From Aphelocoma coerulescens (Eukaryota; Chordata; Aves; Passeriformes; Corvidae): 64,000 bases of DNA. The notes under the pieces are model-generated. The model was not told where the DNA came from. It did no database searches and was given only the letters and a program-made list of their open reading frames with translations. Shown one piece after another: positions 1 through 12,500 of this stretch. Each line of letters starts with the position of its first letter. Position 1 is the stretch's first letter. The position numbers and the translations under genes are program-made. The stretch covers positions 7,043,578 to 7,107,577 of the forward strand of contig NC_091014.1 of NCBI RefSeq assembly GCF_041296385.1, read 5' to 3'.

Positions 1-1109
1 AATGGTCACACATAAAAGAGTAAGTGAATTTTGTGAAATGCTCTCACTTTTTTTTCTAATTGTTAAGAAAGACTGTGCTGATGCCAGTAATAAATAAAAA
101 CCAGCTGAGCACGTTTTGGAGTTACCGTGGAGCTTTTCATCACCAGAAAAAGCCCAGCCCTGCTGCTGTAATTACATGATGCATAGCACAGGTGTCTCAC
201 CCTTCTTTCTCCCTACATGAGCAGCAACCACTCTGCCACACTTGCTGTATTTAAACAATTGGTATCTCCAAATAATCAGTTGGTGCTAATAACGCTCTTA
301 AAAAATGTTTATTCCAAATAATGACATCCCTGTATCATTTGTGCTGCAAATGAAGATGCATTAGTTTCTGGAGAGCACCACCATCACCTTTCATCATGTC
401 CTTGCAATACAGTGAGTGCTGACATCCCTAGTGTGCTGTGTGAACGTTCACTGAAAGCCTGAACCAGCTTTAAAGAGATGCTGCAGCTACTCTGAATTTT
501 AGTGAGTGAAGTTAAGTCTCTGTAGCCACAGATTGCTCTCTCCAAAGCCTTCCTTTCTGAGCAGAGGAGATCTTTCATCTGATTGTATTTTTACAGTTGC
601 CTGGCATAGAGTCCCCTTCTCTTACTGTGAATTTCAGTATTCACCACCCAAACACAGACCCCAGAGTAGAGACAGAAAAATTATTCGCTTCAATAGCTAA
701 AAGATCAAAGTTTGCAGAAAAGAAAAAAAAGCTTTTGGGGGGAAGATGTGCCCAGATTGGTCCTTGTTTAAGAGATCTAGTGCTGTGTTTGGTTTAGGAA
801 AAAAAAAATGGTGCAGTTTCTGGCTTGTGACCACAAGTGGCTGTGTTACCATAGTTTAGTGACTCTCCACTGTTGGCTGTTTGTTGGCTTCAGGATTTAT
901 TTGTCTGATTTCACTTCCTACTGTGCAGGGAGAAGTGAGCACACAGCTGGTTACTGCAGCTCAGCTGTACCTCCCCAGGCAGTAAGTCCTTCATCCTGGG
1001 TGTACATCTGTGCCTTAGTACTGCCAGAGGGAAAACACCATTTTTGGGCACCACTGAGGCGAATGTTGCCCCTAAAACATTGATTCACTCATAGACTGCT
1101 AAGGTGCTG
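1..1109. other. Unique intronic sequence, nothing recognised
   Basis: This is AT-leaning sequence with short A-runs near 720-735 and 799-808. Several small ORFs of 64-91 codons overlap on both strands, but none has a recognisable motif or codon pattern. I see no RNA gene and no identifiable repeat. Confidence 0.6.
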
Positions 1110-1500
1110 TGGGGCTGAAGCACAGAGTGCACCAGCAGAGGCTGAGAAGACTTTGTTCAGCATGGAGGGGAGGTGACTCAAGGAAGACCTTTTTGCTGTC
1201 TACAAGCCCCTAATGGGAGGATGTAAAGAACAAGGAGCTCAACTCTCCTCAGAGGTTTGTGGTGACAGGACTAGGTGCCACAGGCACAAGTTGCAAGATG
1301 GGAAATTCCAGTTAGATGTAGGAAAAGCTTTTTTACCATGGATGTCATCAGATGGTGGAGGCTGTCCAGAGCATCTGGGACATCTCCACCTTGGCAATAT
1401 TCAAAATTTGGCTAGACATGGCCCTGAACACAAGATCTAGTTGGATGTGCTTTATGTGGTGGGGTAGACTAGAGACCTCCAGGGTGACCAGAATTACTCT
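1110..1500 (+). mobile_element. Degraded CR1 LINE 3' fragment, sense orientation
   Basis: The segment is collinear with the end of avian CR1 ORF2 (endonuclease/RT-encoding LINE): a stretch like agggaggatgtaaagag...ggagcc...ctcctcag (1213-1255), then ggtgacaggac with a cacaggcacaa run (1261-1290), then cacttttttaccat-like sequence (about 1326-1340) and gagcatctgggacatctccacctt...ttcaaaat (about 1370-1408), ending with gacctccagggt (about 1474-1485). Match to the family is from memory. The copy has many substitutions, is 5' truncated, has no open reading frame of use, and lacks a clear 3' octamer tail. It is an old, inactive copy. Confidence 0.8.
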
Positions 1501-3200
1501 TAGTGACAAATCCCACTGAAGATTCAAAACTCCGGAATTGAATAGCATTTTTCACTGGTTGGTTCCCCCACCTTGTGTTGATGGTCTGGGCTCATGGTAT
1601 GACCAGTACTGTCTGGATTAGGGTAGGTGTGGGTGTCTCAGAGGCAGATGGAAATCACAGATTGGGTGAGGAATGAGCAACTCACAACATGGCACCGTGC
1701 CTGCTACGGGGCAGGACCTTGGGGCTGGAGGCTGGATGGGCTGGGAGGAGGTAGAGGAGTCCTGCTGTGATCTGAAGCAGACATTAACTCCAGTGAGGTA
1801 ATGGGATTTTACCAGCTATTTATCAAGCTCAGTTCTGGTGTTTCTTGCTTCCTTGATAACTTCAGGTAGCTGAAGGATGTTGCATTTTCTGGCTTATTTT
1901 GAGCACTGCTCCTTGAGCCCTAACACTCGAGCTGGCCTCCAGCTGCCATCCTGCACACCAACTCAGTGTCACAGTGTTTTATTGACATCCCATCAACAGA
2001 GCCACATGGGCGTTCCAGACCCATCTCTGAGACTGCCAGGACCTTCCAGCTGCTCCCCCAACTCTCCTGCCTGTTTCAGCTGCTCCCAGACTCTTGCCTC
2101 TTTTGGATGTACCTCAGTGCAAAGAGAGACCTCAGAGCTTGGCGTGGAGGGGAGACATGAGCTAAGTTGATCCTGTGTCTTCAGTAAGTTCAGAGCTTTC
2201 TATAACAAAAGTGGAAGTTTTCTCCTTGCTGGAAGGAGGACACCACTTCTGTGTCCTACTGTGTGGTTGTTAAAATGTGCCCAGGAAAGCAATACTGGAG
2301 GCAAAACAGGAGAGGCTTTCAGTGAAAGCTGGAGCATCTCTTTGGAGTCAGTGTAGTGCTGATTTGCTCTCAGAGTGAAGAAACAACCCATGGTTAAAAC
2401 GGCTCTGAAGTAAGCAGATGTTTTCTGGACAGGCTCTTAAAGACCTTCAAAGGCAGCTAAGCCCTAAGGAGTGAAGTGAACCAGGCTCCCCTGGAAATCA
2501 ATATACACAAGCTGAATTTTCACATTTTGAAAATGCAGTCAGCTCATTTGGGTGCTTAACCATCCAGTTGTCCTCAGCCGAGTGCTCCAAAATACTTGGC
2601 ATGTATTTTCTTGTCTAGCAGCTTTATGTCTGTGTTTATTATCTCCCTTTGCTGCTCTATAGCTGCTGTGAGGAGCTTTGTAGCTTGTGTTTTCAAAAAG
2701 CAAAAGTATTTACCATGATTTTTTTTTCCGGAGTTTTGAAACTTGCTTTGTATAAAAATTTCAAAACACAGTGTGGGCACCAAACAGTTCAACTCAAAAA
2801 AAAATTTATTTGGGATCAGAAAGAGCTGTACCACTAGATTGAGCTTGTGCCTTTATTTATGATCAACATCAGCAGGGAGGATTGTGGGAAAAAAAATTTT
2901 GCAAGTTTTCTTCATTTTTCCACTGCATCTGTATTTTTTGCCTTTCCCTTTTGGATCCCAAACTCAGTCTTGCCCTCAGTCTCGCCCTCAGTCTTGCCCT
3001 CCCTCCCTGTGTGTCCTGTCCTCCCACCTGGGCTGTCCTGCCCTTGTGGCAGCTGTCTGGCATCAGCATAACGGAGATCCAGACACCAAGGAGCACTGTC
3101 CTGCCTTTGGACAGATTTCTTCCTATCCCGGTTTTTTTCCACATTTCCCACCTGATTCACTGTAGCCCTGAAGAGCATCATCCTTTGCTCCTATTGAGGC

Positions 3201-3222
3201 AAAAAAAAAAAAAAAAAAAAAA
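3201..3222. repeat. Poly(A) tract, 22 A
   Basis: There are 22 consecutive A after ctattgaggc. It could be the tail of a retroposed sequence, but the upstream DNA does not resemble a known family and I found no target-site duplication, so it is called a simple repeat. Confidence 0.9.
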
Positions 3223-3495
3223 GAAATCAATATTAAGCTTACTTACTAGTAGAAATGCTACTCAGCAAAACTGATCTGAAGTCATCAGTCAAGAAGCTCT
3301 GGGTTTTCACATAACCTTCATTTCTTCAAGATGCTTTCCTCAATTTACTTGGAACCACTTGTTCTTCAGACAGCTCAGTTGAAATTGTCCCGGGTTTCCC
3401 TAAAATGTGAGAGCCTTTTCTGTATTTGATCATGGGCAGTTCCATATTCTTCCCAAAACTAAAGGGTGGGAGGTCATTTGAGCTGCGAAGCACCA

Positions 3496-3538
3496 AAGGG
3501 AGCAGAGGCTGTGGATGAAGGGAGCAGAGGCTGTGGAT
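3496..3538. repeat. Tandem duplication of a 22-bp unit
   Basis: The unit aagggagcagaggctgtgga plus tg occurs at 3496-3517 and again at 3518-3538 (last base differs or is cut). The copies are identical over 21 bp, so the duplication is recent or length-variable. Confidence 0.9.
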
Positions 3539-6500
3539 CTTAAGTGTAACTTGGAAAAGTAATTTGGGTGAGACGTGGTGCTGGCTAGCAAAGCTCTGTT
3601 AGGAAACCCCTTGGGCTTTCTGCTAGGCATTACACATTCCCAATTTTATGAACTTTGCTGGAATCATGCTAGCACAGTGAAATGCATTTCCAGGCATAAC
3701 CCAGCAGATTTCATTTTAATGGCTGCAGCAGATCTCTGCTTGTGGAGCTGAACATTGGAGCCTGGGGCTGGAGCTGGGGACAGACAGCAAGTGTTCATCC
3801 TAGGGAGGCTTTCTGTCTCTTAAAGGCTGTCTGGGAAAAAAAAGATGTATGTTGGTTGTACTCCACTACTGCTATAATAGGAGGATAAAGAACGAAAGTG
3901 GAAGAGAACAAGCCAAAAGTGGAAAGGAGTAGGATCAGGAATAGGGAGGTGTTAATTGTTCCCTGTCTCTTTGGGATGGATGGAGTGAGTCTATTGCCTG
4001 TAAATCTCACAGTGTCACAGCACCCCAGTAATAAACTCCATCTCAGGCAGTAAGACAGATGTATCTGAGGAATACTGTAATACTTCCTTGGCTTCAGACC
4101 AATGTTTTGGGTAGATCTGTATTTTCCAGTGTTTCAGTGACGGGGCGGGAGGGGATGGCCCCAGGGTGGGGTAAGGCCAAATCCCCATCTGCCCTGAGTT
4201 AATGAGTGATGTGGGATGGGGAAGGTTGGCAGACAGAGGTGGATTGGAGCCAGTTCCTCCTGGTGTTGGTTTTGAATTGATGGGAGCATAGTGTGGGTGC
4301 TTGTCAGGAGCTGGATTCAGATAATGTGGTCTGTGATGTGGCTCTCCTTGACCAACCAAGAGCATCCTGGGACTGTTACCTGGAGGGGTTGGTGGCCAGT
4401 ACAACACTGACACTGCAGGTGGTGCTTGGCCCTGGGCAAGCATTTGCCAAGGTCCTCACCTTGGATTCACTCTGTGACTTCAATCAACCTCAGACAGCTA
4501 TTTGGCAAACAGGAAGGCTGAACAGGTAGGAGACACATGGGGCATGGCTGGAGGCCCCGTCAGTCACCCGTAAGCTTCTTTGTGTGGCACTGTGATAGTT
4601 GATCACAGCCCTCACACCCCAGCTGTGCCATATCCCTACTCATTCAGGGTGAAATGGGATCATACTGTGCAGCATGAGGGTCACTTGGTCTTGGCTGTTA
4701 CTCAGAGGATTTTGCTGTTGGTGGTGTTGTTCGTGATAATCTTGGTGCTGTGGAAGGCACAGGGAGATGTGGGGTCTGACAGTAATATTTACACTGCTGT
4801 GCTTGGAATAAGGAGCAAAACACATAATTCATTCCTAATATTACACTATGAAGCTTTTTGCTGTTTGTCTCCCTGTGGATGTAATTAGTCGTGGGAGCTC
4901 TTTTTAAAAAGTAATTACACCATTAAGCATACTTTGGCTTCAACCACAAAAATGCATGGTTGGGCTCCATAATTACACCACTTAATGACGTTACATAATT
5001 GTACGTAAGAGTCTGTGAAGCAAACAATGCTTGGGCTCCCTCTGACTCGCTGCTTCTTTGATCTCCAAAACAGTTGCTGGGAGTAGAAACTCCACATCCC
5101 ACGCCTGGGTGAGTTGTGCTTGGAGAAGCTGTTTTCTCCCCAGAACCACTTCCACTCAGTGTGATAAGCCACTCGTCTTCATAACTAGTTGAAGCATTTC
5201 GGCTTAAGTCACTGGATTTGATGTTTTCAAGTTTGAGGACGTTTTTAGTGGTTTGGTGACTCATCACAGCACTGTAGCTGTTGCGGCTGGTGTTCCCAAA
5301 GAAGGGAGCACTTCAGGGTCAGCCTGGTGAAGGGCCAGAAATAGAAATGGTTTGGAGGGGAGGACCAGGAGTGTAACTGCAATGTGACAGTGTGGTCTTG
5401 GCAGGTTGTTCAACGTTTTCATGGGGACTGGCTTGGCTGTAGAGAAGTGTGCCTGTCCTTGGCTGTTCTTGACCTCAGTAACAACAGGTCTCAAAGTGGG
5501 TGGCGCATTCATTTGGAAGGGATGGTAACTTCAGAACATATTTAAAGGATGTTTTTTGCATTACATGAGTGACCTTGTCGTTGGATTGTGTCCCCCACGC
5601 ATGGACAGCACTGTCCCTGATGGTCTCAGCAAGGCAGAGATGGATGAGGGAGATGCCCCCACCACAGGAGCTGGGTGACACTAGCAAATAGCCAGGGCTG
5701 CTGCACACTCAGAAGAGAGTGCTCCAGCGTTGCTCATCTGGCTCAGGGATGTGGAGGGATAAGGCTGGGATACAGCTCACTTGGTGTGGCTTTCAGCTGC
5801 AGCTATCTCTTCCTTGATTAAAATCCCTTTTCTTGTATTTTCAATGTTATATAGTTTTGTGATTTGTTTTTACTGCTTGTTTGGGGGAGAAAAAAAAGAA
5901 GGTGAAATTGTGTGTTTGTTGTGTTTCTTTAGTTGAAAGAATCAAATGATGAGTCCAATCTAAAAAAGGAATCAAAGCCAAACAACATGAGCCTGGGAGC
6001 TGCCCAAGTGGCTCACTTCCTCTGGGTTTCTAAAAAAGTATGTGTCCATGAGACATGTTTTTGTTCCTGTTTCTTCTATACACAACATTGTGGAAGCTTT
6101 AAGTAAAATCTGTCCCTAAATAGGCATCCCTGGGATATGCAGCTGACAAAACAAAAATCAGGCAACAAAACTGTGCTCCTGCCCTGAAAATAATTCATCC
6201 TGTTATCTTTTTCCTTTCTTGATAATCCTTCTATTTAGTTTCCTTGACACCTTTTTTTAAGCAATACTGTGCCTGGCCAATGTTTCCTACTTGGTCTTTG
6301 GAAGGCTGAAGCTGCTTCTGTAGCAGGTCAAGATTTCTGGCAGTGCCCATGTGAGCCCTGTGCCAGGTGAATTCTCCAGCTGCAGGGATGGCTGGAGGGT
6401 TGGACCTCCTTTGGACTGTCAGCCAAGGTTTAAGTTAGTTTTGGGTTCCTTGGTGGCTTATCCTGGTTCTCTCACAATTTCTCTGATACCTTTTTGGGAA

Positions 6501-9500
6501 ACAGTGCAGTGAGGGTTGTATCAGGGCTCATACAATTAAATTACATATAGTTCTGGGAAAAAGCAAAGCTAGAAGTGTAAAACTCTGCAGTAGCAGCATC
6601 AACTTCTTGCATTTCCAGTATCTGTCTGCGAAAGCACTAAGAGGACTGTTGAGGAACTTCTAAATTAGGCAACTCCATCTCCTTGTAAGACCACCTGACT
6701 CCTTTTTCTAAAATACCTTACTCTGCATTTAGGCATTGTGTAATCATCTGTTTGTCTCACACATGAGCAAGATAAATGTCTGCTTACACAGGATCACCCT
6801 TTGTATTTGATTTAAAAAAAAAAAAAATCCCCCACTGCTATTTCAAGGTCTACATAACTTGTCTGCAACAGAATACAGTTGTCTTCAAAGCATAAGAGTA
6901 CTCTTTTTCAATTTTCAAGACAGTATTCTATGTAGGGCACAGAAGAGGCTGTGCTAGCCCAGCTGGTGCCCTCTGAAGTGCTGGTGTGGAAATTGGGGCT
7001 CTTAGTGCAGCTCCCATTCAGCTGTTGAAAAAAAATTGTCTGGTGGTTCTTTCCTGTTCCCTGGCAGCAGGGCCAGGATGAACCATGTTCATCCATGATT
7101 GTTTACTTGGTTGTGTATATGGTGAAGTAAGAGTCGTGCACTCAGTCAGAGGTGGTAAAACTGGGTATTCTGCTGTAAACTCCGTTTGCAGTTTGGAGCT
7201 TCACTCAAAATTCACAATGAAAAGTCATTTAGCAGATTCAGGGCACTTCTTTTCATGTTTTTCACTGAAAAGGGACCTAATGTGTGCACTAGCAATATTG
7301 ACCAGCAGGTTTCCTATGTAGCAGTGTGAGCCTGTCAGCGTTTTGCCTCTGCTCCTCCCCTCTGTGCTGGCTCCACATTCAACCACATCATCCAGTTCAT
7401 GCCCTGGGTCTGCTGCAAAAAATCTTTACTGGAGATGGACCATTGCATATAGGATTTTCCCAGGATGTGAATAAAAGGCATGGGAATCATTGCTGCAGTT
7501 TATCAGATCTCATCTCTTTCCAAACTAAATTAAAACTTCATGCTTTGGCTGGGCTCTTTTCGATGTCATTGTGCTGCCTCTGAGGTCTGTACAAAGCTGG
7601 ACAAAGAAGCAGGGCTGGGAGCAGTAAACCTCCTACATACCCTGCAGTTTGGAGGGGAAGAAGGTGACTGCAGCTTTCCAGTGGGATCATCTGTCCTGTG
7701 TCTTTGAAAGTACCAAAAGTGCATGGATGGGTATTGCATATGACAATATAAGGAAACTCCAACCATAACCATTTTGCTCTGTTGGAGAAATATGGCCACA
7801 AACCCAGGGAAATAGCATGTTATTTTGGCACAAGTGAAGTTATGAATGTGTGGCATGACTCTGGAGTGTTTAAACTCTCAGCTTAGTGAAAAATTTTGCA
7901 GCACTGAGAGTAGTGATAGTAGGTGTTGTTACGAAATCTGGAGTTTCTCCTGCAATACCTTATATGCAAGGCTGCTCTCTAAAACAACAAAGCCTCTCAG
8001 TGGAACTGCCAGTTATACAAAATAAAGAAAAAGGAAATTTGAAGCAGGTCTCAGACCAAGAAGCATTAGTGATAGTTAGAACGTCTCTCTTGCAGGAAGT
8101 TGCATCCCCATTGGCTCTTCTTGAGAATTGTGTTCCCCTCTCTGGAGTCCTAAATACCACCTGTAGGTGAGTGTGCAGATGTGAGCCAAAGGCATGGAAG
8201 CCCTTGGATTCAGCATGGGCAGTGATGTGTCTCAGTTATTAAACTGGATACTGATCTAAGCATCTCTTCCAATAGATGGAAAAATCCCAAGTGTTATCTC
8301 TTCTCCATCACTTGTCTTTTACAGTATCTCTTTCCACCCACTCCCCCCCTTCTCTGCTTATAAATGTGCAATTTCCTGAAAAAAGATTTCCCCACCACTT
8401 TTATTTTTGGATTTGTGTTTGTTTACCAGAATCTGTCTGAAGCCTGGCTGGATAGCAATTCAATATCCACTCATTGATTTCCTAGCTCTCATTAGCTTAA
8501 ATACTTACTTGAAGCAGGGGGTAAGGAGATCTTCATTGTTTATTTTAAGAGCATTTGGTTTTAAGATGGCCTTTTGCTTTATGTTGTATCTGAATCTATT
8601 TTAAAAGGTACCATTTATATTCTCATTCTCTTTAATGTTTACTTTTTGGCATGAGTGTCTGGTTGTTTCTGTTTTATAGTACTTTGAAACGGAAACTAAG
8701 TTAGATACAGAAATTAATGAGCTCACTGATCCTTTGCCAAAAAAAACATGCCATAGAAGATGCATGTAACAAATTAACCCCAAGATTTCCCTGAAAAATG
8801 CCCTTTCCTTTACCAGAAATAATGAACATGGAACAAAGTAATGGTGAAGCTTATTAATTTGGTTTTGAGGGGTCACTGTGCTTTTTGGAAGGCAGTGTGA
8901 CCTAGGGCAGCATTAGTAAACCCTGAATTCTCTTCCCAGAATTTATCTTAAGTGTCCTCAATTGAGTGAATTTTCTGAGAATCTAAAACTTATCTTTTTG
9001 TTACAAAATGATTTCAGATCCACAGGGAAGTTCTCTAGAGGAGCCCAGATGAGAACATTTGTGTCAGCAGTGTGATTTGAGCCATGATTCAGCCTTTTGT
9101 CTCTTCTTGGGCAGGAAACATATTCCCTACAGAGTCCATATAGCTAAGCAATATATTTTATCCTGGTTGGTTTTCATAGCTTAGATCTGGCTTTTCTTAA
9201 TGCCAAGGCAAGATTTTAGGGACAAAGAGAGTCAATTAGAAATGCATTTTTCTAGAGGCAGACACAGCTCCCATGTAGGAAGTTCCAGGAAGAAGAACTG
9301 GATACTGAAAGTGGAAAAAATAAGTAGTACTAGAAATACATACTTTTAAAAGTTGGTTATTTTCTAAATTCGAGACAGAAATTAGGGAAACTTGGAAGTA
9401 AGGAAATTAGAGAAATATTGCAGTCACCACTTTGCAAAATGTGAAATGCAAGTATCTTTATTGCTGTAGCTCCCAGCTCTCTGTCCTTTCCTCTCCCCTT

Positions 9501-12500
9501 CTCTTCCCATTTCTTTCTGGAACTGATAGGATTGCTTTGTATTTCCCAGTTTGGATCGTGCATGGAGTGGTACATAGAGCCTCAGCGACTGGTAGGCTAT
9601 AAAGAGCATCTTTAGTATTGTGAGATTTACACTTTCTAGCAATCCTGAATCTTTAATAGGAAAGTAATGATAGATCAGGAGACATCTTTAGATCAAGGCT
9701 TGCAGTGTAGATATCTTGTTGGTGTTCAGTCCAAAAAAAGTGTATTTTCTGTAGAGAAGTATAAAAGATTTCCCTGGGATCCGAGGCTCAGGTGTCATAA
9801 TTCGAGATGTCAGATCAGTGTATTGAGGAGCTTGTATAGCAGCTGTCCTCACTGACATCTGTTTGCTGCAAAGTACAGAGGAAAGGGGAGATGAGGGGGA
9901 GATGAGCAGACTGTGAATGTACATCTGCAGAAAGAGGTATACTTTTTTTTTTTTTGCTTGTATTATGAAAATTGCAAAAGTCAGGCTGCAAGTGAGAATA
10001 ATTTATTACAAAAACTCTGCAGTAAACAACTAGACAGAATACATAAAATTTCACTAGAGGAAGATTTTTTGAAGCAGCATGTTTTTTATTGGGAGTATAT
10101 AATTGCAAATAAATGCAGTACTCTATAAAATACTAGAAGGGCAGAATGGCACACTTCCAGCTTTCAGTGCTGAAGTCTGATGAGCAAATATTTGTTCAGA
10201 GAAGGAGGAGGGAAAGAAGAATAAAAGATCCATAGCATTTGCATGGGAAGATTATTTTCATCTTGCAGTTGTTATGTTTCTGTGGGGAATGAGTAGTGTC
10301 AGTTGTTTAGAAAATACTGTTGACGCAGAAATGTGGGACTTCAAATAGTAAAAATCTTAACTTGCCAACTCAACTTGTGATGCTGTCAGTCATCAGCAGC
10401 TGAGCAGAGCCTTGCTGAGGGTGTCATCTGCTTTGTTTTTGTTTTTCATTCTGGAATCCTACTTTATTTACCTTTATTTCTTTCTTCATCTTCGTAGCAA
10501 GAGACAGTCCCCACCCTGCAGAGTTTGTTATCTAAATAGACAGGACATGGAAAAACAAATACTAAGTCACAAAGTAATTGAATAGGAAAAGCAAATGAAA
10601 ATGTGGGTGTTCCAGCCTCCTTTCCACCACCCCACGTCACAGGAGCTGCCACATTTCGTAATTATCAATTTCTTTCTGTAGTGCTTGTGGTACTTCATGA
10701 AGCACCTGAGCAGAGATGGGCTCCCAGCCCTGCTTAGCTGACTGTCAGCTAAATCCACATTCAGGGGAGCTGCTGGTGTGAGTGGCATTGATTTAACCGA
10801 TAGCTACTCATGATGTGAGTGGTTATTGATGTGAGGAAAGGCAAAGTCCACCCATAGATAATGAGCAAATGTGGTTATGTATTTTGCATGAGAGAGTCAC
10901 AGGGTTCAAAAATCAAACAAAAAAAAGATAATCTGCAGACCAGGGACCGTGACCAGCATCAGTTCCTCCTCCCAAGTTGCCAGGTGGGCTCCATCTCCAA
11001 GATGGAGTTTTGGGAAGAGGGATGAAGAGTTCTGCTATGCTATAGCACTGCCTTTGTGGGCACTGGGCAGCCTCTTCCATCTGAACCTTTACTGAATCTA
11101 TTTCCAATCATCTGCATCCCCTCATAAAACCTACCTGAGGCCACTTCATATGTGAATCTCACATGTTCGTATGCACAGGTCAGGGGACTTGGTTTTGGTG
11201 TTGGCTCCTCTAGACATGCCAGTGGTTGAACCAAAGTGACAAAGTTTTTTCCAGGAAATGTAGATTAAGATGACATTTCAGGTGGCAAAAGAGGTTAGAC
11301 CAAGTTTCTGGGATCTGTGCCGCTTAGTCATTGCTGTTCTGTTTGTGTTGCACTTTAAGCAGTAAGAGCTACAGTTCAGTGAGTGTTTTGGGGTGAACAG
11401 CAATTTTTTAAATTCAGAATTTTGGAATGGGTTTGTACATTCCAGTCCTACAGAGAGGTGCAGCATGGACTGCTTTGAGGGTTTGCATTTTTTCATGCTG
11501 ATGCCAGAAAAATTTAATCTTTTCCAGGTAAAGTGTCCCAGGAGAGAGTCTTTGTGTGTTCTTTTAAAAGGAGATTTCAATGCTGGGTAAGAATCACCTC
11601 TAAATGTCTCTTCTCATGCATAATCTGTGTGTGCAACTTCACTGCAAAGTGTCAATGAGTGCAAACTTTGGAACTCTCCCTTCCTCCTTTAGGGGTTCTC
11701 TTTATAGGAAGTAAAAAAAGAAAAGTCATGAATTTTAGTTCACAGAGAACTCATCAGAAAATTTAAAATCAAGAGTTTGGACAAATAAATACTGTTTGGA
11801 TTCCCTCTCTTCACTGATTGACTTTTGAGGTTTTAAGGCTTAGGATTTCAAAGCTTCTTCCACATCCAATTGGATAATTGAGAATTTCTGCTTGCTTTCC
11901 TTCTGTCCTGAATCAGCAGCCCAGCAGGATGGTGTGGAAAAAATACATCTGTCTTTAGCCTTAAGAGAGGCTAAGCCCAAGTCGTGCTATTTCATAATGG
12001 TGAGGCACCCTCATACCCTCATTTGCAGCTGCTGTAGGGAGCAGACCCTACTCCTGACTATTAGCAGTTGTAAACTGTCCACTTGCATCTATCTATCTGT
12101 TCCTTCTGTCTCTCCCAGCAAGATATTCAGGAGTGACATGGGAGCCTAAGGATGTTACCCTTGAGACTAGCTTGCTCCTGTGGTGACATTCAGATCTTGT
12201 CACCCAGAGACAGCTCTGTGGCTGCAGAGATTTATTGCTGTGCCAGGTCTTGTCTGGGTGTAGAGTCCCAGCAGTGCCAGCTTTCCCTTCTTCAGGGTCA
12301 GAGAGAGAGTAAAGGAGAGGTGCTCCTTGGGCTGGGATTGTTCAAGGAACCACTTTCAATCTGCACATCTGCTTTGGGAAGTGAGCTTTGGAACTGACTG
12401 TATAGGAAATGAGTCTGGAGTAGCCAAAAACACACAACAAAGCACACAAGGACAGAGAGGGGAATGATTGCTGGAGGTTTTTGTACTACACAGAGGATCA